A stretch of DNA of 64,000 bases from an uncultured Oscillospiraceae bacterium (GTDB lineage Bacteria > Bacillota > Clostridia > Oscillospirales > Acutalibacteraceae): NCBI GenBank assembly GCA_900548305.1, contig URJZ01000001.1, positions 124,001-188,000 on the forward strand, written 5' to 3'. The translations under genes and the position numbers were made by a program. Shown here one piece after another: positions 36,495 to 46,000 of this stretch (position 1 is its first letter; every line of letters begins with the position of its first letter). The notes under the pieces are model-generated. The model worked only from the letters and a program-made list of their open reading frames with translations, did not search any database and had not been told where the DNA came from.

Positions 36495-36529
36495 AAAAAT
36501 GCTTGTATTCATACAATACAAGCATTTTT
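36495..36529 (+). terminator. Lipoprotein gene terminator
   Basis: A perfect 15-bp stem (36495-36509 with 36515-36529) ends in a T6 tract. Confidence 0.9.
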
Positions 36530-36555
36530 TATTACATAAAACAAAAAAATTTCTA

Positions 36556-36867
36556 TCATTCGAGTCTTTGAAAAGAGTAGCGCATTACCTTCTGTAATCG
36601 TTCTTTCGCTTTTTTCATATGCTTGTTTACCGTAGGAGCTCCAATCCCTAATTCTTTGGCGATTTGCACTTGTGTTTTATTTTCAAAATAATAAGCATAC
36701 ATACAATCATACTGCCTTTGTGTCAACTCTCCCTGCATAGCTTTGGTCAGAACTTTCAGCATCCGACCATATTCCTTATCCGTTTGTAAGCTGTTTTGAG
36801 ATTGATACTGTTGTATTCCAAATATGCTTTCTGTCATGGTATCCAAGCTCAGTAACCTTTTTGGCAT
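36556..36867 (-). CDS. Small sigma-70 region 4-like regulator
   Basis: A 103-residue protein whose C-terminal half is a sigma region 4 helix-turn-helix: LTQRQYDCMYAYYFENKTQVQIAKELGIGAPTVNKHMKKAKERL (shown in parts: LTQRQYDCMY, TQVQIAKELGIG, PTVNKHMKKAKERL). Such small proteins regulate prophages and mobile elements in Clostridia. AAAGGAG lies upstream of ATG 36867; ATG 36837 is an alternative. It overlaps the preceding gene by up to 92 bases and shares its LexA-type promoter, so induction by DNA damage is expected. Confidence 0.72.
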   Translation of the reverse strand: MPKRLLSLDTMTESIFGIQQYQSQNSLQTDKEYGRMLKVLTKAMQGELTQRQYDCMYAYYFENKTQVQIAKELGIGAPTVNKHMKKAKERLQKVMRYSFQRLE

Positions 36868-37102
36868 ATGCCTTTTCTCTCCTTTCTCGTTTTAATATTT
36901 CTTTTACTTGTATACGTTTATATAAAAAATCCCCTGTATGTTTACAGTCTAAATACATTCCATACAGCATATCTATGCGCGCCTTTACAGCATTTTGCTC
37001 AGAACAATCATCACAATTCAACTGCCGTTTTAACAGTTTGATATAAAAACGAATGGCAGCCGCCTGCTGCAAGTAATCATCCGCCCATTTTTTGTCTTTC
37101 AA
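36776..37102 (-). CDS. SOS-box-controlled small protein, unknown function
   Basis: A helical, basic protein of 108 residues, starting at TTG 37102 (MKDKKWADDYLQQA), 8 bases after AGAGG (GTG 37111 or ATG 37108 are alternatives). It has a hydrophobic-charged helix pattern and paired Cys (CDDCSEQ). It resembles phage-type partners of small sigma-like genes. It is the first gene of the pair and overlaps the second by up to 92 bases. A LexA-type palindrome lies directly upstream. Confidence 0.6.
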   Translation of the reverse strand: MKDKKWADDYLQQAAAIRFYIKLLKRQLNCDDCSEQNAVKARIDMLYGMYLDCKHTGDFLYKRIQVKEILKRERREKAYAKKVTELGYHDRKHIWNTTVSISKQLTNG

Positions 37103-37116
37103 ACCCATCACCTCTT

Positions 37117-37130
37117 AGAACATATGTTCT
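37117..37130. promoter_or_regulatory. LexA-type SOS box
   Basis: The perfect palindrome AGAACATATGTTCT contains GAAC-N4-GTTC, the Gram-positive LexA (DinR) core. It sits just downstream of the predicted transcription start of the minus-strand pair. Confidence 0.75.
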
Positions 37131-37140
37131 TTTATTTTTT

Positions 37141-37168
37141 ATTATATCATGTAAAACTACAAAGACAA
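37141..37168 (-). promoter_or_regulatory. Promoter of the SOS-controlled pair
   Basis: TTGTCT (37163-37168), 16 bases, TATAAT (37141-37146) on the minus strand. Confidence 0.65.
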
Positions 37169-37322
37169 CGAATAAACCGAACAACTTTTTCCAGTATCAT
37201 GTATATAGAATGTAAATTTTTATCATATCAGTAAATTTAGAAGAAAAACCCTGTTTTTTTTATGTCATATACGTTATAATAGTTTTGTATAAACATAATT
37301 TATAGTACTATCATATGTTTGA

Positions 37323-37379
37323 CTGCCAACAAACAATGTGATTGATATAATCATCCACCACACATTACACCATTGGCAG
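37323..37379 (+). other. Structured leader before the acidic protein gene
   Basis: Three nested helices can form: CTGCCAA/TTGGCAG (37323-37329, 37373-37379), AATGTG/CACATT (37335-37340, 37361-37366) and TGATT/AATCA (37339-37343, 37349-37353). The ribosome site (GTGAGG) follows at once, so it may modulate translation. A TATAAT lies near 37276. Confidence 0.4.
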
Positions 37380-37395
37380 AGAATAGTGAGGAATC

Positions 37396-38010
37396 ATGAG
37401 TATTTTACATAACGTTTATCAAGGATTTTCATCTGCTGTAAATTTAGTAGTAGAAAAGAATCGTAAAAACAATTTGATTAACCGCATTAAATATGTAATT
37501 CGTGAAGAAGAAACAAAAGCAAATCAAGCTTACATTGCGCTTGGTAAATACTATTTCAACCATTTGCGTCAGGAAGAAAATGAGGAAACAGAATTTTACT
37601 GTAAGGCGGTAGAATATGCAAATAATCGCATTGACCGTGCTCTTACAAAATTAGACGAACTGACCATTGATGCAGAAGATTTTTTCTGTGATGAAGATTT
37701 TGAATCTGAATGTGAAGATTTGGGCTTTACCAGTTGTGAAAATGCAGAAGAAGCTTCTTCCTGGGACTATACAGAAACCATAAATAACGAAATCATTGCA
37801 GACAAAGAAGTGTCTGCCGAAGATACATTAAACAGAAGTGATTTTCCTTCCGACGAGGAAATTGTCAAAAATATTTGTGACGTTCACGGCAGCTGCGGAG
37901 AAGATTATAAAAAGGAATCTTCTGAAAGTGAAGCCGCTTCCGAGGAAGAAAATCCAATTCCGATTATTAAAGATAATCATATTTACCCATTTGGAGACAC
38001 AGAAAAATAA
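37396..38010 (+). CDS. Acidic protein with N-terminal coiled coil, unknown function
   Basis: A 204-residue soluble protein. Residues 1-95 are helical and fairly balanced in charge (NRKNNLINRIKYVIREEETKA and a further helix), consistent with a coiled coil. Residues 95-200 are strongly acidic and Ser-rich (for example DEDFESECEDLGF), probably disordered, with four scattered Cys. No known domain is recognised. The ATG follows TGAGGA. It is a single gene with a structured leader and a terminator. Confidence 0.7.
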   Translation: MSILHNVYQGFSSAVNLVVEKNRKNNLINRIKYVIREEETKANQAYIALGKYYFNHLRQEENEETEFYCKAVEYANNRIDRALTKLDELTIDAEDFFCDEDFESECEDLGFTSCENAEEASSWDYTETINNEIIADKEVSAEDTLNRSDFPSDEEIVKNICDVHGSCGEDYKKESSESEAASEEENPIPIIKDNHIYPFGDTEK

Positions 38011-38016
38011 TCATTC

Positions 38017-38055
38017 TAAAATAGACCGAGGCTAAGCCTGTCTCGGTCTATTTTA
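38017..38055 (+). terminator. Terminator of the acidic protein gene
   Basis: A perfect 14-bp stem (38017-38030 with 38042-38055). Confidence 0.85.
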
Positions 38056-38093
38056 AAGAGTGTAATACAGAAAATGTAAAAGGCAGTAACTAT

Positions 38094-39173
38094 ATGAAAA
38101 AAAAAGTAATGTTAGGAATGAGCGGCGGTGTAGATAGTTCTGTCGCTGCTTTGCTATTGACAAACGCTGGGTATGATGTTACAGGTGTTACCCTTCGTCT
38201 AAGACCGGACCGCTACATGGAGCAATGTGTTTCTGGCGGATGTTGCTCTATAGATGATATTGATGATGCCAGAAGAGTTGCCTATAAACTTGGAATAGAG
38301 CATCTGGTATTTAACTTTACGGATATCTTTGAAGAAACTGTCATTGATTATTTTGTAAAAGAATACGAACAAGGGCGCACTCCAAACCCCTGTATTGCAT
38401 GTAACCGCCACGTAAAATTTAACGCAATGATGAAACGCGCAATAGAATTGGGATTTGATTACGTTGCAACCGGACATTATGCTTGCATTGAGCAAAATGA
38501 ACAGGGACGCTGGCTGCTAAAAAAAGCACCTGCGGCAAAAGATCAAAGCTATGTATTATATTCCTTAACCCAATTTCAATTAGAACATACTTTACTTCCC
38601 CTTGCTTCTTATACCAAACCGCAAATTCGTGCTATTGCACAAGAAGCTGGATTAATTGTTGCAAATAAACCCGACAGTCAAGAAATTTGTTTTGTTCCCG
38701 ATAAAGATTATGCCGGTTTTATTGAACGTTATACCGGGAAAAAAGCAGAACCCGGCCAGTTTGTAGATGAACATGGAACAGTACTTGGTACTCATAAGGG
38801 AATTGCACATTATACCATAGGACAAAGAAAAGGTCTTGGTATCTCATTTGGAGAACCGATGTTTGTTACCAAAATAGATGCAGCACACAATCAGATTGTA
38901 TTAGGTAAGGCAGGCAGTCAATATGCAAAACAGTTAGTCGCAGGAGACATCAATTGGATTTCCATTGAACGTTTAACCGAACCTTTAAAAGCAACCGCTA
39001 AAACTCGCTATCAAGCTCCGCCTGCACCTGCGGTATTGCTACCAATAGAAAATGGTCTGGTACAAGTTGAGTTTGATGAACCACAACGTTCCATTACACC
39101 GGGACAAGCAGTGGTTTTTTATGACGGCGATACTGTCATAGGCGGCGGAACAATTCTAAATAGCAATGCATAG
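38094..39173 (+). CDS. mnmA: tRNA 2-thiouridylase MnmA
   Basis: MnmA adds sulfur to U34 of tRNA-Lys, -Glu and -Gln. The 359-residue protein has the P-loop SGGVDSSVAA (about 9-18), the catalytic Cys in NPCIACNRHVKF, and the second catalytic Cys in DSQEICFVPD. The GQRKGLG block and beta-barrel C-terminus follow. The CVSGGCCSIDDIDDAR insertion in the first third is the clostridial form. It is the first of three genes (mnmA, CpXC, asnB) with gaps of about 40 and 25 bases. Confidence 0.95.
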   Translation: MKKKVMLGMSGGVDSSVAALLLTNAGYDVTGVTLRLRPDRYMEQCVSGGCCSIDDIDDARRVAYKLGIEHLVFNFTDIFEETVIDYFVKEYEQGRTPNPCIACNRHVKFNAMMKRAIELGFDYVATGHYACIEQNEQGRWLLKKAPAAKDQSYVLYSLTQFQLEHTLLPLASYTKPQIRAIAQEAGLIVANKPDSQEICFVPDKDYAGFIERYTGKKAEPGQFVDEHGTVLGTHKGIAHYTIGQRKGLGISFGEPMFVTKIDAAHNQIVLGKAGSQYAKQLVAGDINWISIERLTEPLKATAKTRYQAPPAPAVLLPIENGLVQVEFDEPQRSITPGQAVVFYDGDTVIGGGTILNSNA

Positions 39174-39212
39174 AATTCCCATTTTGATTATAAACTAAAG
39201 GTGGTGCCCTTC

Positions 39213-39905
39213 ATGGCAAAAAACATGAAAAAAGTAGTAGGATGCCCCAGTTGCGGTGTTCTGGAAGAATTTATTGCATACCCCTCTATTACCATTCCAA
39301 CAGATAGGGATATGCGTGACAAAGTGCTGGATGAAAGCTTATTCTTCTGGAGATGTGGTTCCTGCGATTACGAAACACAAATGGTGTATTCCTGCCTTTA
39401 CCAAGATAAAGTACGTAAATTTATGATTTATGTCCAACCAAAAGATGAAGATCCTGCTATATTAAAGCAAATTTCCGTATCAGGTTTAGAAGATATTAAA
39501 AAACGCATTGTTACAAATATTGAAGAGTTAAAAGAAAAAGTACTGATCCTTGAAGCAGGACTAAATGATTATGCTACGGAACTTGTAAAAGTAGCTCTTA
39601 CACAAGTGGTAACCGCAAAATGGGGTATTGCACCGGAAAAAAGTTTTTATTGCGGTGTTGATCATGATAAAAATACCATAGAATATGTCTTTTATCTAAA
39701 CGAAGAAGAACCACCTGTTTATCAAGGAATTAAAATGGATGTATATCAAGCATCTTTGCAAATTGTAGAATCGATTGTAACAGAAGAACCAAATGCTTTT
39801 CTGCGTATTGATAACCGTGTAGCAAAAGAAATTTTAGAAACACATCAGCACATGCAGGAAGACCAAAAAACAGAACAGCCAGAACAAAAAGAGAGCAACC
39901 AATAA
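39213..39905 (+). CDS. CpXC-domain protein
   Basis: A 230-residue protein with an N-terminal CpXC domain: CPSCG (about 11-15) and WRCGSCDYE, forming a likely zinc site. The rest is an alpha/beta region without a known domain, and the tail is Gln/Glu-rich. CpXC proteins are common in Firmicutes and uncharacterised. AAAGGTGG precedes ATG 39213. It lies between mnmA and asnB and is probably co-transcribed. Confidence 0.78.
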   Translation: MAKNMKKVVGCPSCGVLEEFIAYPSITIPTDRDMRDKVLDESLFFWRCGSCDYETQMVYSCLYQDKVRKFMIYVQPKDEDPAILKQISVSGLEDIKKRIVTNIEELKEKVLILEAGLNDYATELVKVALTQVVTAKWGIAPEKSFYCGVDHDKNTIEYVFYLNEEEPPVYQGIKMDVYQASLQIVESIVTEEPNAFLRIDNRVAKEILETHQHMQEDQKTEQPEQKESNQ

Positions 39906-39930
39906 GGAGACACTAGGAGGATTTATAGTT

Positions 39931-41799
39931 ATGTGTGGAATATGCGGATTTACGGGAGAACTATTAAACCGTGACCAAGTACTGAAAGATATGGCGGATA
40001 AAATTATTCACCGTGGTCCTGACAGCTGCGGATACTTTTCCAATCCAGAAATTTCAATGGGTTTTCGCCGATTAAGTATCATCGATTTGGAAGCAGGCGA
40101 CCAACCAATTTTCAACGAAGATAAAACACTTGTACTGACCTTTAACGGCGAAATTTACAACTATAAAGAATTACGCGAAGAACTGCAGCAAAAAGGCCAT
40201 ATCTTTGCTACACATACAGATTCTGAAGTATTAATCCACGGCTTTGAGGAATGGCGTGAAGGGCTGTTAAATCGTTTGCGTGGTATGTTTGGCTTTGCAA
40301 TTTGGAATACGGTAGACAAATCCTTATTTATCGCAAGAGATTTTTTTGGTATCAAACCAATGCATTATACAAAAGTTGGAGATCACTTGGTATACGGCTC
40401 TGAAATTAAAAGTATTTTGCAATTTCCTGGGTTTGAGAAAAAATTCAATTATGATACATTAAACAACTATCTCTCATTCCAATATGCTGTGCCTCCTCAA
40501 ACCTTTTTTGAAGATCTATATTGTTTGCTGCCAGGACACTACTTATGGTACAAAAACGGAAAAATAACCACTACCCGCTATTGGGAAGCAATGTTCGAAC
40601 CGCAAAACGATATGACTGAAGCACAAGCTGTTGACAAAATTGAAAAAGTATTTGCAAATTCTGTAGATACTCATAAAATCAGTGACGTTGAAGTTGGTTG
40701 TTTCCTTTCCAGCGGCGTGGATTCCAGCTATGTTTCCACCTATTTTCCGGGACAAAAAGCCTTTACTGTCGGATTTGACTTTGGAGAAAAATATAATGAA
40801 ATCGACTTTGCAAAGCGCACTGCCGATATTGTTGGACTAGACCACCATTATAAAGTAATCTCCTCCGATGAATTCTGGGGAAATATCAAAAACGTTCAGT
40901 ACCACATGGATCAACCTTTGGCAGACCCTTCCTGTATTGCACTTTACTTTGTATCTAAAATTGCAAGCGAACATGTAAAAGTAGTACTATCCGGTGAAGG
41001 TGCTGACGAACTATTTGGCGGATATGATGTTTACAATGAACCGTTGGTATTTAAAAACTATCGCAAACTGCCACAAGGATTGCGTACTTGGTTAAAAAAT
41101 ACCGCCCAAAAATCTAAAAAACAATTTAAAGGGCAAAGCTTTGTAACTCGAGGCGAACTACCTACCAATGAATATTTTATTGGTAATGCCAACATGTTCT
41201 CCTATGAGGACAAGCTAAAACTTCTAAAAAACAAAGACTGTGTTACTCGTCCTCAGAGTGTAACCGCCGCTTACTATGACCGCGTAAAACATTTAGATGA
41301 CTGTACTCGTATGCAATATCTGGACATCAATTTATGGATGGTTGGAGATATTCTATTAAAAGCGGACCGTATGAGCATGGCAAACTCATTGGAACTGCGT
41401 GTACCATTTTTAGATAAAGAAGTATTTAAAGTGGCCGCTTCTTTGCCAACTCACTTACGTGTACAAAAAGGACAGAAAAAAGTCGCTTTGAGAAAAGCTG
41501 CACAGCGCAGACTTCCAATAGAAACCGCTGAGAAAAAGAAACTCGGCTTCCCTGTTCCTACACGTGTATGGTTAAAAGATAAAAAATACTATAACATTGT
41601 AAAAGAAGCATTTACCTCTCCTATTGCTCAAAAGTTCTTCCATACCGATGAACTGATTGATTGTTTGGATACTCACTATAATGGATTGCGCGACTACAGC
41701 CGCCGTATTTGGACTTTATTTATTTTTATTGTATGGTACGAAATTTACTTTGAAGACGGCGGACATGAACCGGGCAATATGCCAAACTTTTCAAAATAA
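39931..41799 (+). CDS. asnB: Asparagine synthase (glutamine-hydrolysing)
   Basis: A 622-residue enzyme that makes Asn from Asp, ATP and Gln. Cys2 of MCGICGFTG is the glutaminase nucleophile, with RGPD and FNGEIYN in the N-terminal domain. The synthetase domain has the ATP pyrophosphatase motif LSSGVDSSY, followed by SGEGADELFGGY and LKADRMSMANSLELRVPFLD. It has an AGGAGG ribosome site and is last in its operon. Confidence 0.97.
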   Translation: MCGICGFTGELLNRDQVLKDMADKIIHRGPDSCGYFSNPEISMGFRRLSIIDLEAGDQPIFNEDKTLVLTFNGEIYNYKELREELQQKGHIFATHTDSEVLIHGFEEWREGLLNRLRGMFGFAIWNTVDKSLFIARDFFGIKPMHYTKVGDHLVYGSEIKSILQFPGFEKKFNYDTLNNYLSFQYAVPPQTFFEDLYCLLPGHYLWYKNGKITTTRYWEAMFEPQNDMTEAQAVDKIEKVFANSVDTHKISDVEVGCFLSSGVDSSYVSTYFPGQKAFTVGFDFGEKYNEIDFAKRTADIVGLDHHYKVISSDEFWGNIKNVQYHMDQPLADPSCIALYFVSKIASEHVKVVLSGEGADELFGGYDVYNEPLVFKNYRKLPQGLRTWLKNTAQKSKKQFKGQSFVTRGELPTNEYFIGNANMFSYEDKLKLLKNKDCVTRPQSVTAAYYDRVKHLDDCTRMQYLDINLWMVGDILLKADRMSMANSLELRVPFLDKEVFKVAASLPTHLRVQKGQKKVALRKAAQRRLPIETAEKKKLGFPVPTRVWLKDKKYYNIVKEAFTSPIAQKFFHTDELIDCLDTHYNGLRDYSRRIWTLFIFIVWYEIYFEDGGHEPGNMPNFSK

Positions 41800-41802
41800 T
41801 AA

Positions 41803-41846
41803 AACATAAAAAATGGATGCATAATCATGCATCCATTTTTTATGTT
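41803..41846. terminator. Bidirectional terminator, asnB and foldase
   Basis: A perfect 20-bp stem (41803-41822 with 41827-41846), overlapping the stop codon of the minus-strand lipoprotein gene. Confidence 0.9.
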
Positions 41847-42969
41847 AGTTTGAAGTTGTAGTTTCGCTGGAAGTGGTATCTTCTGATGCCTCACTTACTG
41901 CACTGCTTGCAGGAGTAGATTCAGCGGAAGATGTATCATTAGATTTCTCAAAGACAGCAGGATCAAAACTATTGATTACATCTTCATGTAATGTATAATC
42001 TGTGTAGCTTTCTACCAAAGCATTCATGTCGGTAATATATTCTTGTTCTTTCAATGCCGCTAATACCTGTAAATCAACAGATTCATCCTTCAATTTTTCA
42101 TCAGCGGTTGCATTAATATCATTTTTTACAACTACCATATAGGAAGAACTCGTCTCTACCACTCTTGCCTCACCAGGTTGCATTTCTGTTAATGCGGATA
42201 CCATTTCCGGATAATATTGAGTATACTCAGTATTATTCGTCAAGTCTGTTACAACTGTTTTTAATGGATCTGCTGACAAGTTCTCTGCAGTTTTATACTC
42301 TTCTGCTACTTGTTCCACAGTTTTAGAACCGTCGTTAATAGAAGCAACGTAACCATCTAAAGTTGCTTTTGCAGCAGCTTTATCTTCATCTGATAAGCTA
42401 GCTATCGATTTTGTGAAATATGCAAAATCTGTGTAATGCTCAATCAAATAATTTTTCTTTTCTTCTACAGGAATTGCTTTTTCTCCGCCTTCCCCATATA
42501 TAGCTTGGAAAACACCTGCAAATTTGGCATTAAAATCATAGAAGCATTGTTTTGCGCCTTCTTTGGTAATGCCATATTGCGAAAATTGTTCCTTGCTGGT
42601 AGCCCAAGCTTGATCCATATTGGTATCAATTAACTTACGTTCTTGGTCTGTCAAAGAAAAACCAACTTCTTTCGCTTTCGCATCTATCACAAACATACTC
42701 TTCATGCTTTCCAAAGCTCTAGCTCTCATCCAATCTTCTGCAGGCTGTCCGTTAATCTCTTGAGAAAGAATGGATTTCGTTGCATCAGGCACATAGTAGC
42801 TAGCCTCATAATATGCAGAATACATGCAATAAGCATATGCACCCATCGTAATCTTTGTATTCTCATTTTCTGCTACAATTTGACTGTCATTGCTGGTACC
42901 GCAGGCTGTCATACCCACAGCTATAGCACAAACAGCCAATAATGCGGCTGCCTTTTTTACTAATTTCAT
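41845..42969 (-). CDS. SurA/PrsA-like foldase lipoprotein
   Basis: A 374-residue lipoprotein with lipobox MTAC (Cys 23), a SurA-N-type helical chaperone region (residues about 40-220), and a long Ser/Thr-rich C-terminal tail (ends SSETTTSN). I see no clear parvulin core, so it may act as a chaperone without isomerase activity. Its place after mfd and pth is the usual clostridial arrangement (pth-mfd-foldase). The ATG has AGGAGG upstream. Confidence 0.8.
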   Translation of the reverse strand: MKLVKKAAALLAVCAIAVGMTACGTSNDSQIVAENENTKITMGAYAYCMYSAYYEASYYVPDATKSILSQEINGQPAEDWMRARALESMKSMFVIDAKAKEVGFSLTDQERKLIDTNMDQAWATSKEQFSQYGITKEGAKQCFYDFNAKFAGVFQAIYGEGGEKAIPVEEKKNYLIEHYTDFAYFTKSIASLSDEDKAAAKATLDGYVASINDGSKTVEQVAEEYKTAENLSADPLKTVVTDLTNNTEYTQYYPEMVSALTEMQPGEARVVETSSSYMVVVKNDINATADEKLKDESVDLQVLAALKEQEYITDMNALVESYTDYTLHEDVINSFDPAVFEKSNDTSSAESTPASSAVSEASEDTTSSETTTSN

Positions 42970-43082
42970 TCTAAACCTCCTATAAATTGAAACGTTCTTT
43001 TATTATACCGAGTTCTATTCCAAAAGTCTATAATTGCCAGGTGAACATTATGTGAAAATTTATAGCATATTTGTTCACTTGT

Positions 43083-46000
43083 TTACGTTTTACTTTTTTT
43101 ATCTGAAATCAAAATCTCCAATACTTGTTTTAACGTTTGCAATGGAGATTCTTTGCCCGTCACTTTTATACTAACATACGGTTTATTACCTGCACTTAAT
43201 TTTACTCGGCCTTTTAATATTTTAATCAGCGGTTCCAAAAATTCCATATTCATTGGCTCACGATACAATATAATGTAATCTTCACGCTGTTTCACTTCAA
43301 ATATACCAAGCTGCGACGCTATGTTACGTAGTAATGCAATGTCAATTAATCCTTGTACCGATGCCGGAGGATTACCGAAACGGTCTGTTAATTCATCCAA
43401 CACATCCAACGCATCCTCTTGATTTTTAATCCCTGCAATCCTACGGTAAATATCCAAACGCTGACTGAGATTTTCAATATATCGTTCCGGTATATGTGCT
43501 TGAACCTGCATATCTACCAAACATTCATTGTCTACAGGAGCAGTAGGCAGTTCTCCTTTCTCCATTTTAACTGCTTCTCCCAGCAGCTTCAAATAAAGGT
43601 CATAGCCCACTGTTTCCATATGGCCATGCTGCTCTCCGCCTAAAATATTACCTGCACCTCTAATTTCCAAATCGCGCATTGCAATTTTGAAACCGGAACC
43701 AAACTCTGTAAATTCACGGATGGCAGAAAGTCTCTTCTGAGCTACCTCTGTCAAAATTTTGTTGCGAGTAAAGGTAAAATAAGCATATGCTCTTCTGGAG
43801 GAACGTCCTACGCGTCCGCGAATTTGATGTAGTTGTGAAAGACCCATACAATCCGCATTTTCAATGATTAATGTATTTACATTTGATACGTCCACTCCAG
43901 TTTCAATAATGGTAGTACAAACCAAAACATCTATTTCTTGCTCAAGCAGTTTTCTCCAGATTTCAGACAATTCACTTTCTGTCATTTTACCATGTGCAAA
44001 ACCAACTTTTGCCTCAGGAATTTGATGCTGTAAAGAAGCAGCAACACGCTCAATACTTTCTACATTATTATGCAGATAATATACTTGCCCTCCCCGCCGC
44101 AACTCACGACGAATTGCATCACAAATAATACCTTGATCATGTTCTAATACATAAGTTTGTACCGGATGACGGTCATGAGGAGCTTCCTCAATAACAGACA
44201 TATCACGAATTCCAGAAAGCGCCATATTTAATGTTCTCGGGATAGGGGTTGCAGATAATGTAAGTACATCTACATTTTTATAACTTTCTTTCAAACGCTC
44301 TTTTTGCGCTACACCAAAACGCTGCTCCTCGTCCACAATAAGCAGTCCCAGATTATGAAATTGTACATCCTTCGATACCAAACGATGTGTACCTACAATC
44401 ATGTCAATTTCCCCACGTTTGAGTCGTTTTAAAATATCTTCCTGCTGTTTTGGTGTACGAAATCTGGATAATAATTCTATGCGTACAGGAAAACCCTCCA
44501 TACGTTTGCTGATATTTTGATAATGCTGCCATGCCAATATGGTAGTTGGAACCAACAATGCACACTGGCAAGAATCACTAACACATTTAAAGGCTGCACG
44601 CAGCGCCACTTCTGTTTTACCAAATCCAACATCACCGCACAATAAACGATCCATTGGTGATGACAGCTCCATGTCGTGTTTAATTTCACTAATACAACGT
44701 AACTGATCTTCTGTTTCTTCAAATTCAAAATGGGCTTCAAAGTCGCGCTGCCACTCTGTATCTGGAGAAAAAGCATGTCCTTTTGCCTGCATACGCTGCG
44801 CATACAATCGAATTAATTCTTTTGCCATATCTTTTACAGCAGAACGAACACGCGCTTTTGTTTTTTGCCAATCTTGACCGCCCAATTTACTTAATTTAAT
44901 CGTAGCATCCTCTCGAGGTCCAATATACTTAGATACTAAATCTAATTGAGTTACAGGAACATACAGAGTATCTTTTTTCGCATAGCGTACCTTAATATAG
45001 TCTTTTACCACACCTTGCATATTAATCTTGTGGATCCCCTCAAATACACCAATGCCATGAGAAGCATGAACAATATAATCCCCAACGGTTAATTCTGAAA
45101 GGCTATACAATTCTTGCGCATGTTTATTTTTTCTTCTTTTGGTTGTAGCTGTTCCTGTATAACGTCCGTGTGTAATAATTCCAAAACCAGCTGTTGGAAA
45201 CTCCATACCTGCTGATAATGCTCCTGTAGTAACAATAATTCCTTTATCCGGTATCTCTGACATATCCGGCATATAAATAACAGGCAGCCCTTTTTCTTTT
45301 AAATCAGCAGCAATATTGGAAGCTGTTTTTTCTGTTCCGCCCAACACAATACAGGTAAGTCCAGAAGATTGCATTGCTTGTAGGTCTTCTTCTAACAATG
45401 CAATGCTTCCTCCCCACACAGACAATTGTCTTGCAGTAATATTCAGCAAAGTACGTACCGGAACCTCATAAGTTCCCCTAGTAAAAGCTTCCAAACAAAT
45501 CGTTTTTCTTTTCTCCAACTGAGATTGTATATAAATCCAGTCACCGCTATAAGTATCTAAACCTCGACATAGAATTCCCTCTTCCAGGTATTCCTTGACG
45601 TCTTCTGCCCACTGCCACTGTGTTGTTCGTATTCTTTCTTTTCCTTTGTGAAACTCGGATACAAACACCAATGTATCTTCCAATGAAAAGTAATCTAGCA
45701 ATGTTGCTGTTCTGTCATAAAGCATTGTGATGTATTTATCCGCACAATGGAAATGACGTCCATTTCGCAGTTGGTCACATTCCATTTGCATAATTTCTTT
45801 TGCCTTAGGAGCTGTTTTTCCTCTCAAAGAAGAAGCATGCTTTTCAATTTTATCTGCCAGTTCAGCAGGATGATCTACCAACACTTCAACAGAAGGCGCC
45901 AACATAACAGAATCGACTGTTTCAGTTCTACGTTGACTTTCCAGGTCGAATAATCCCATGGTATCAATTTCATCGCCCCAGAATTCAATTCGAACGGGAT

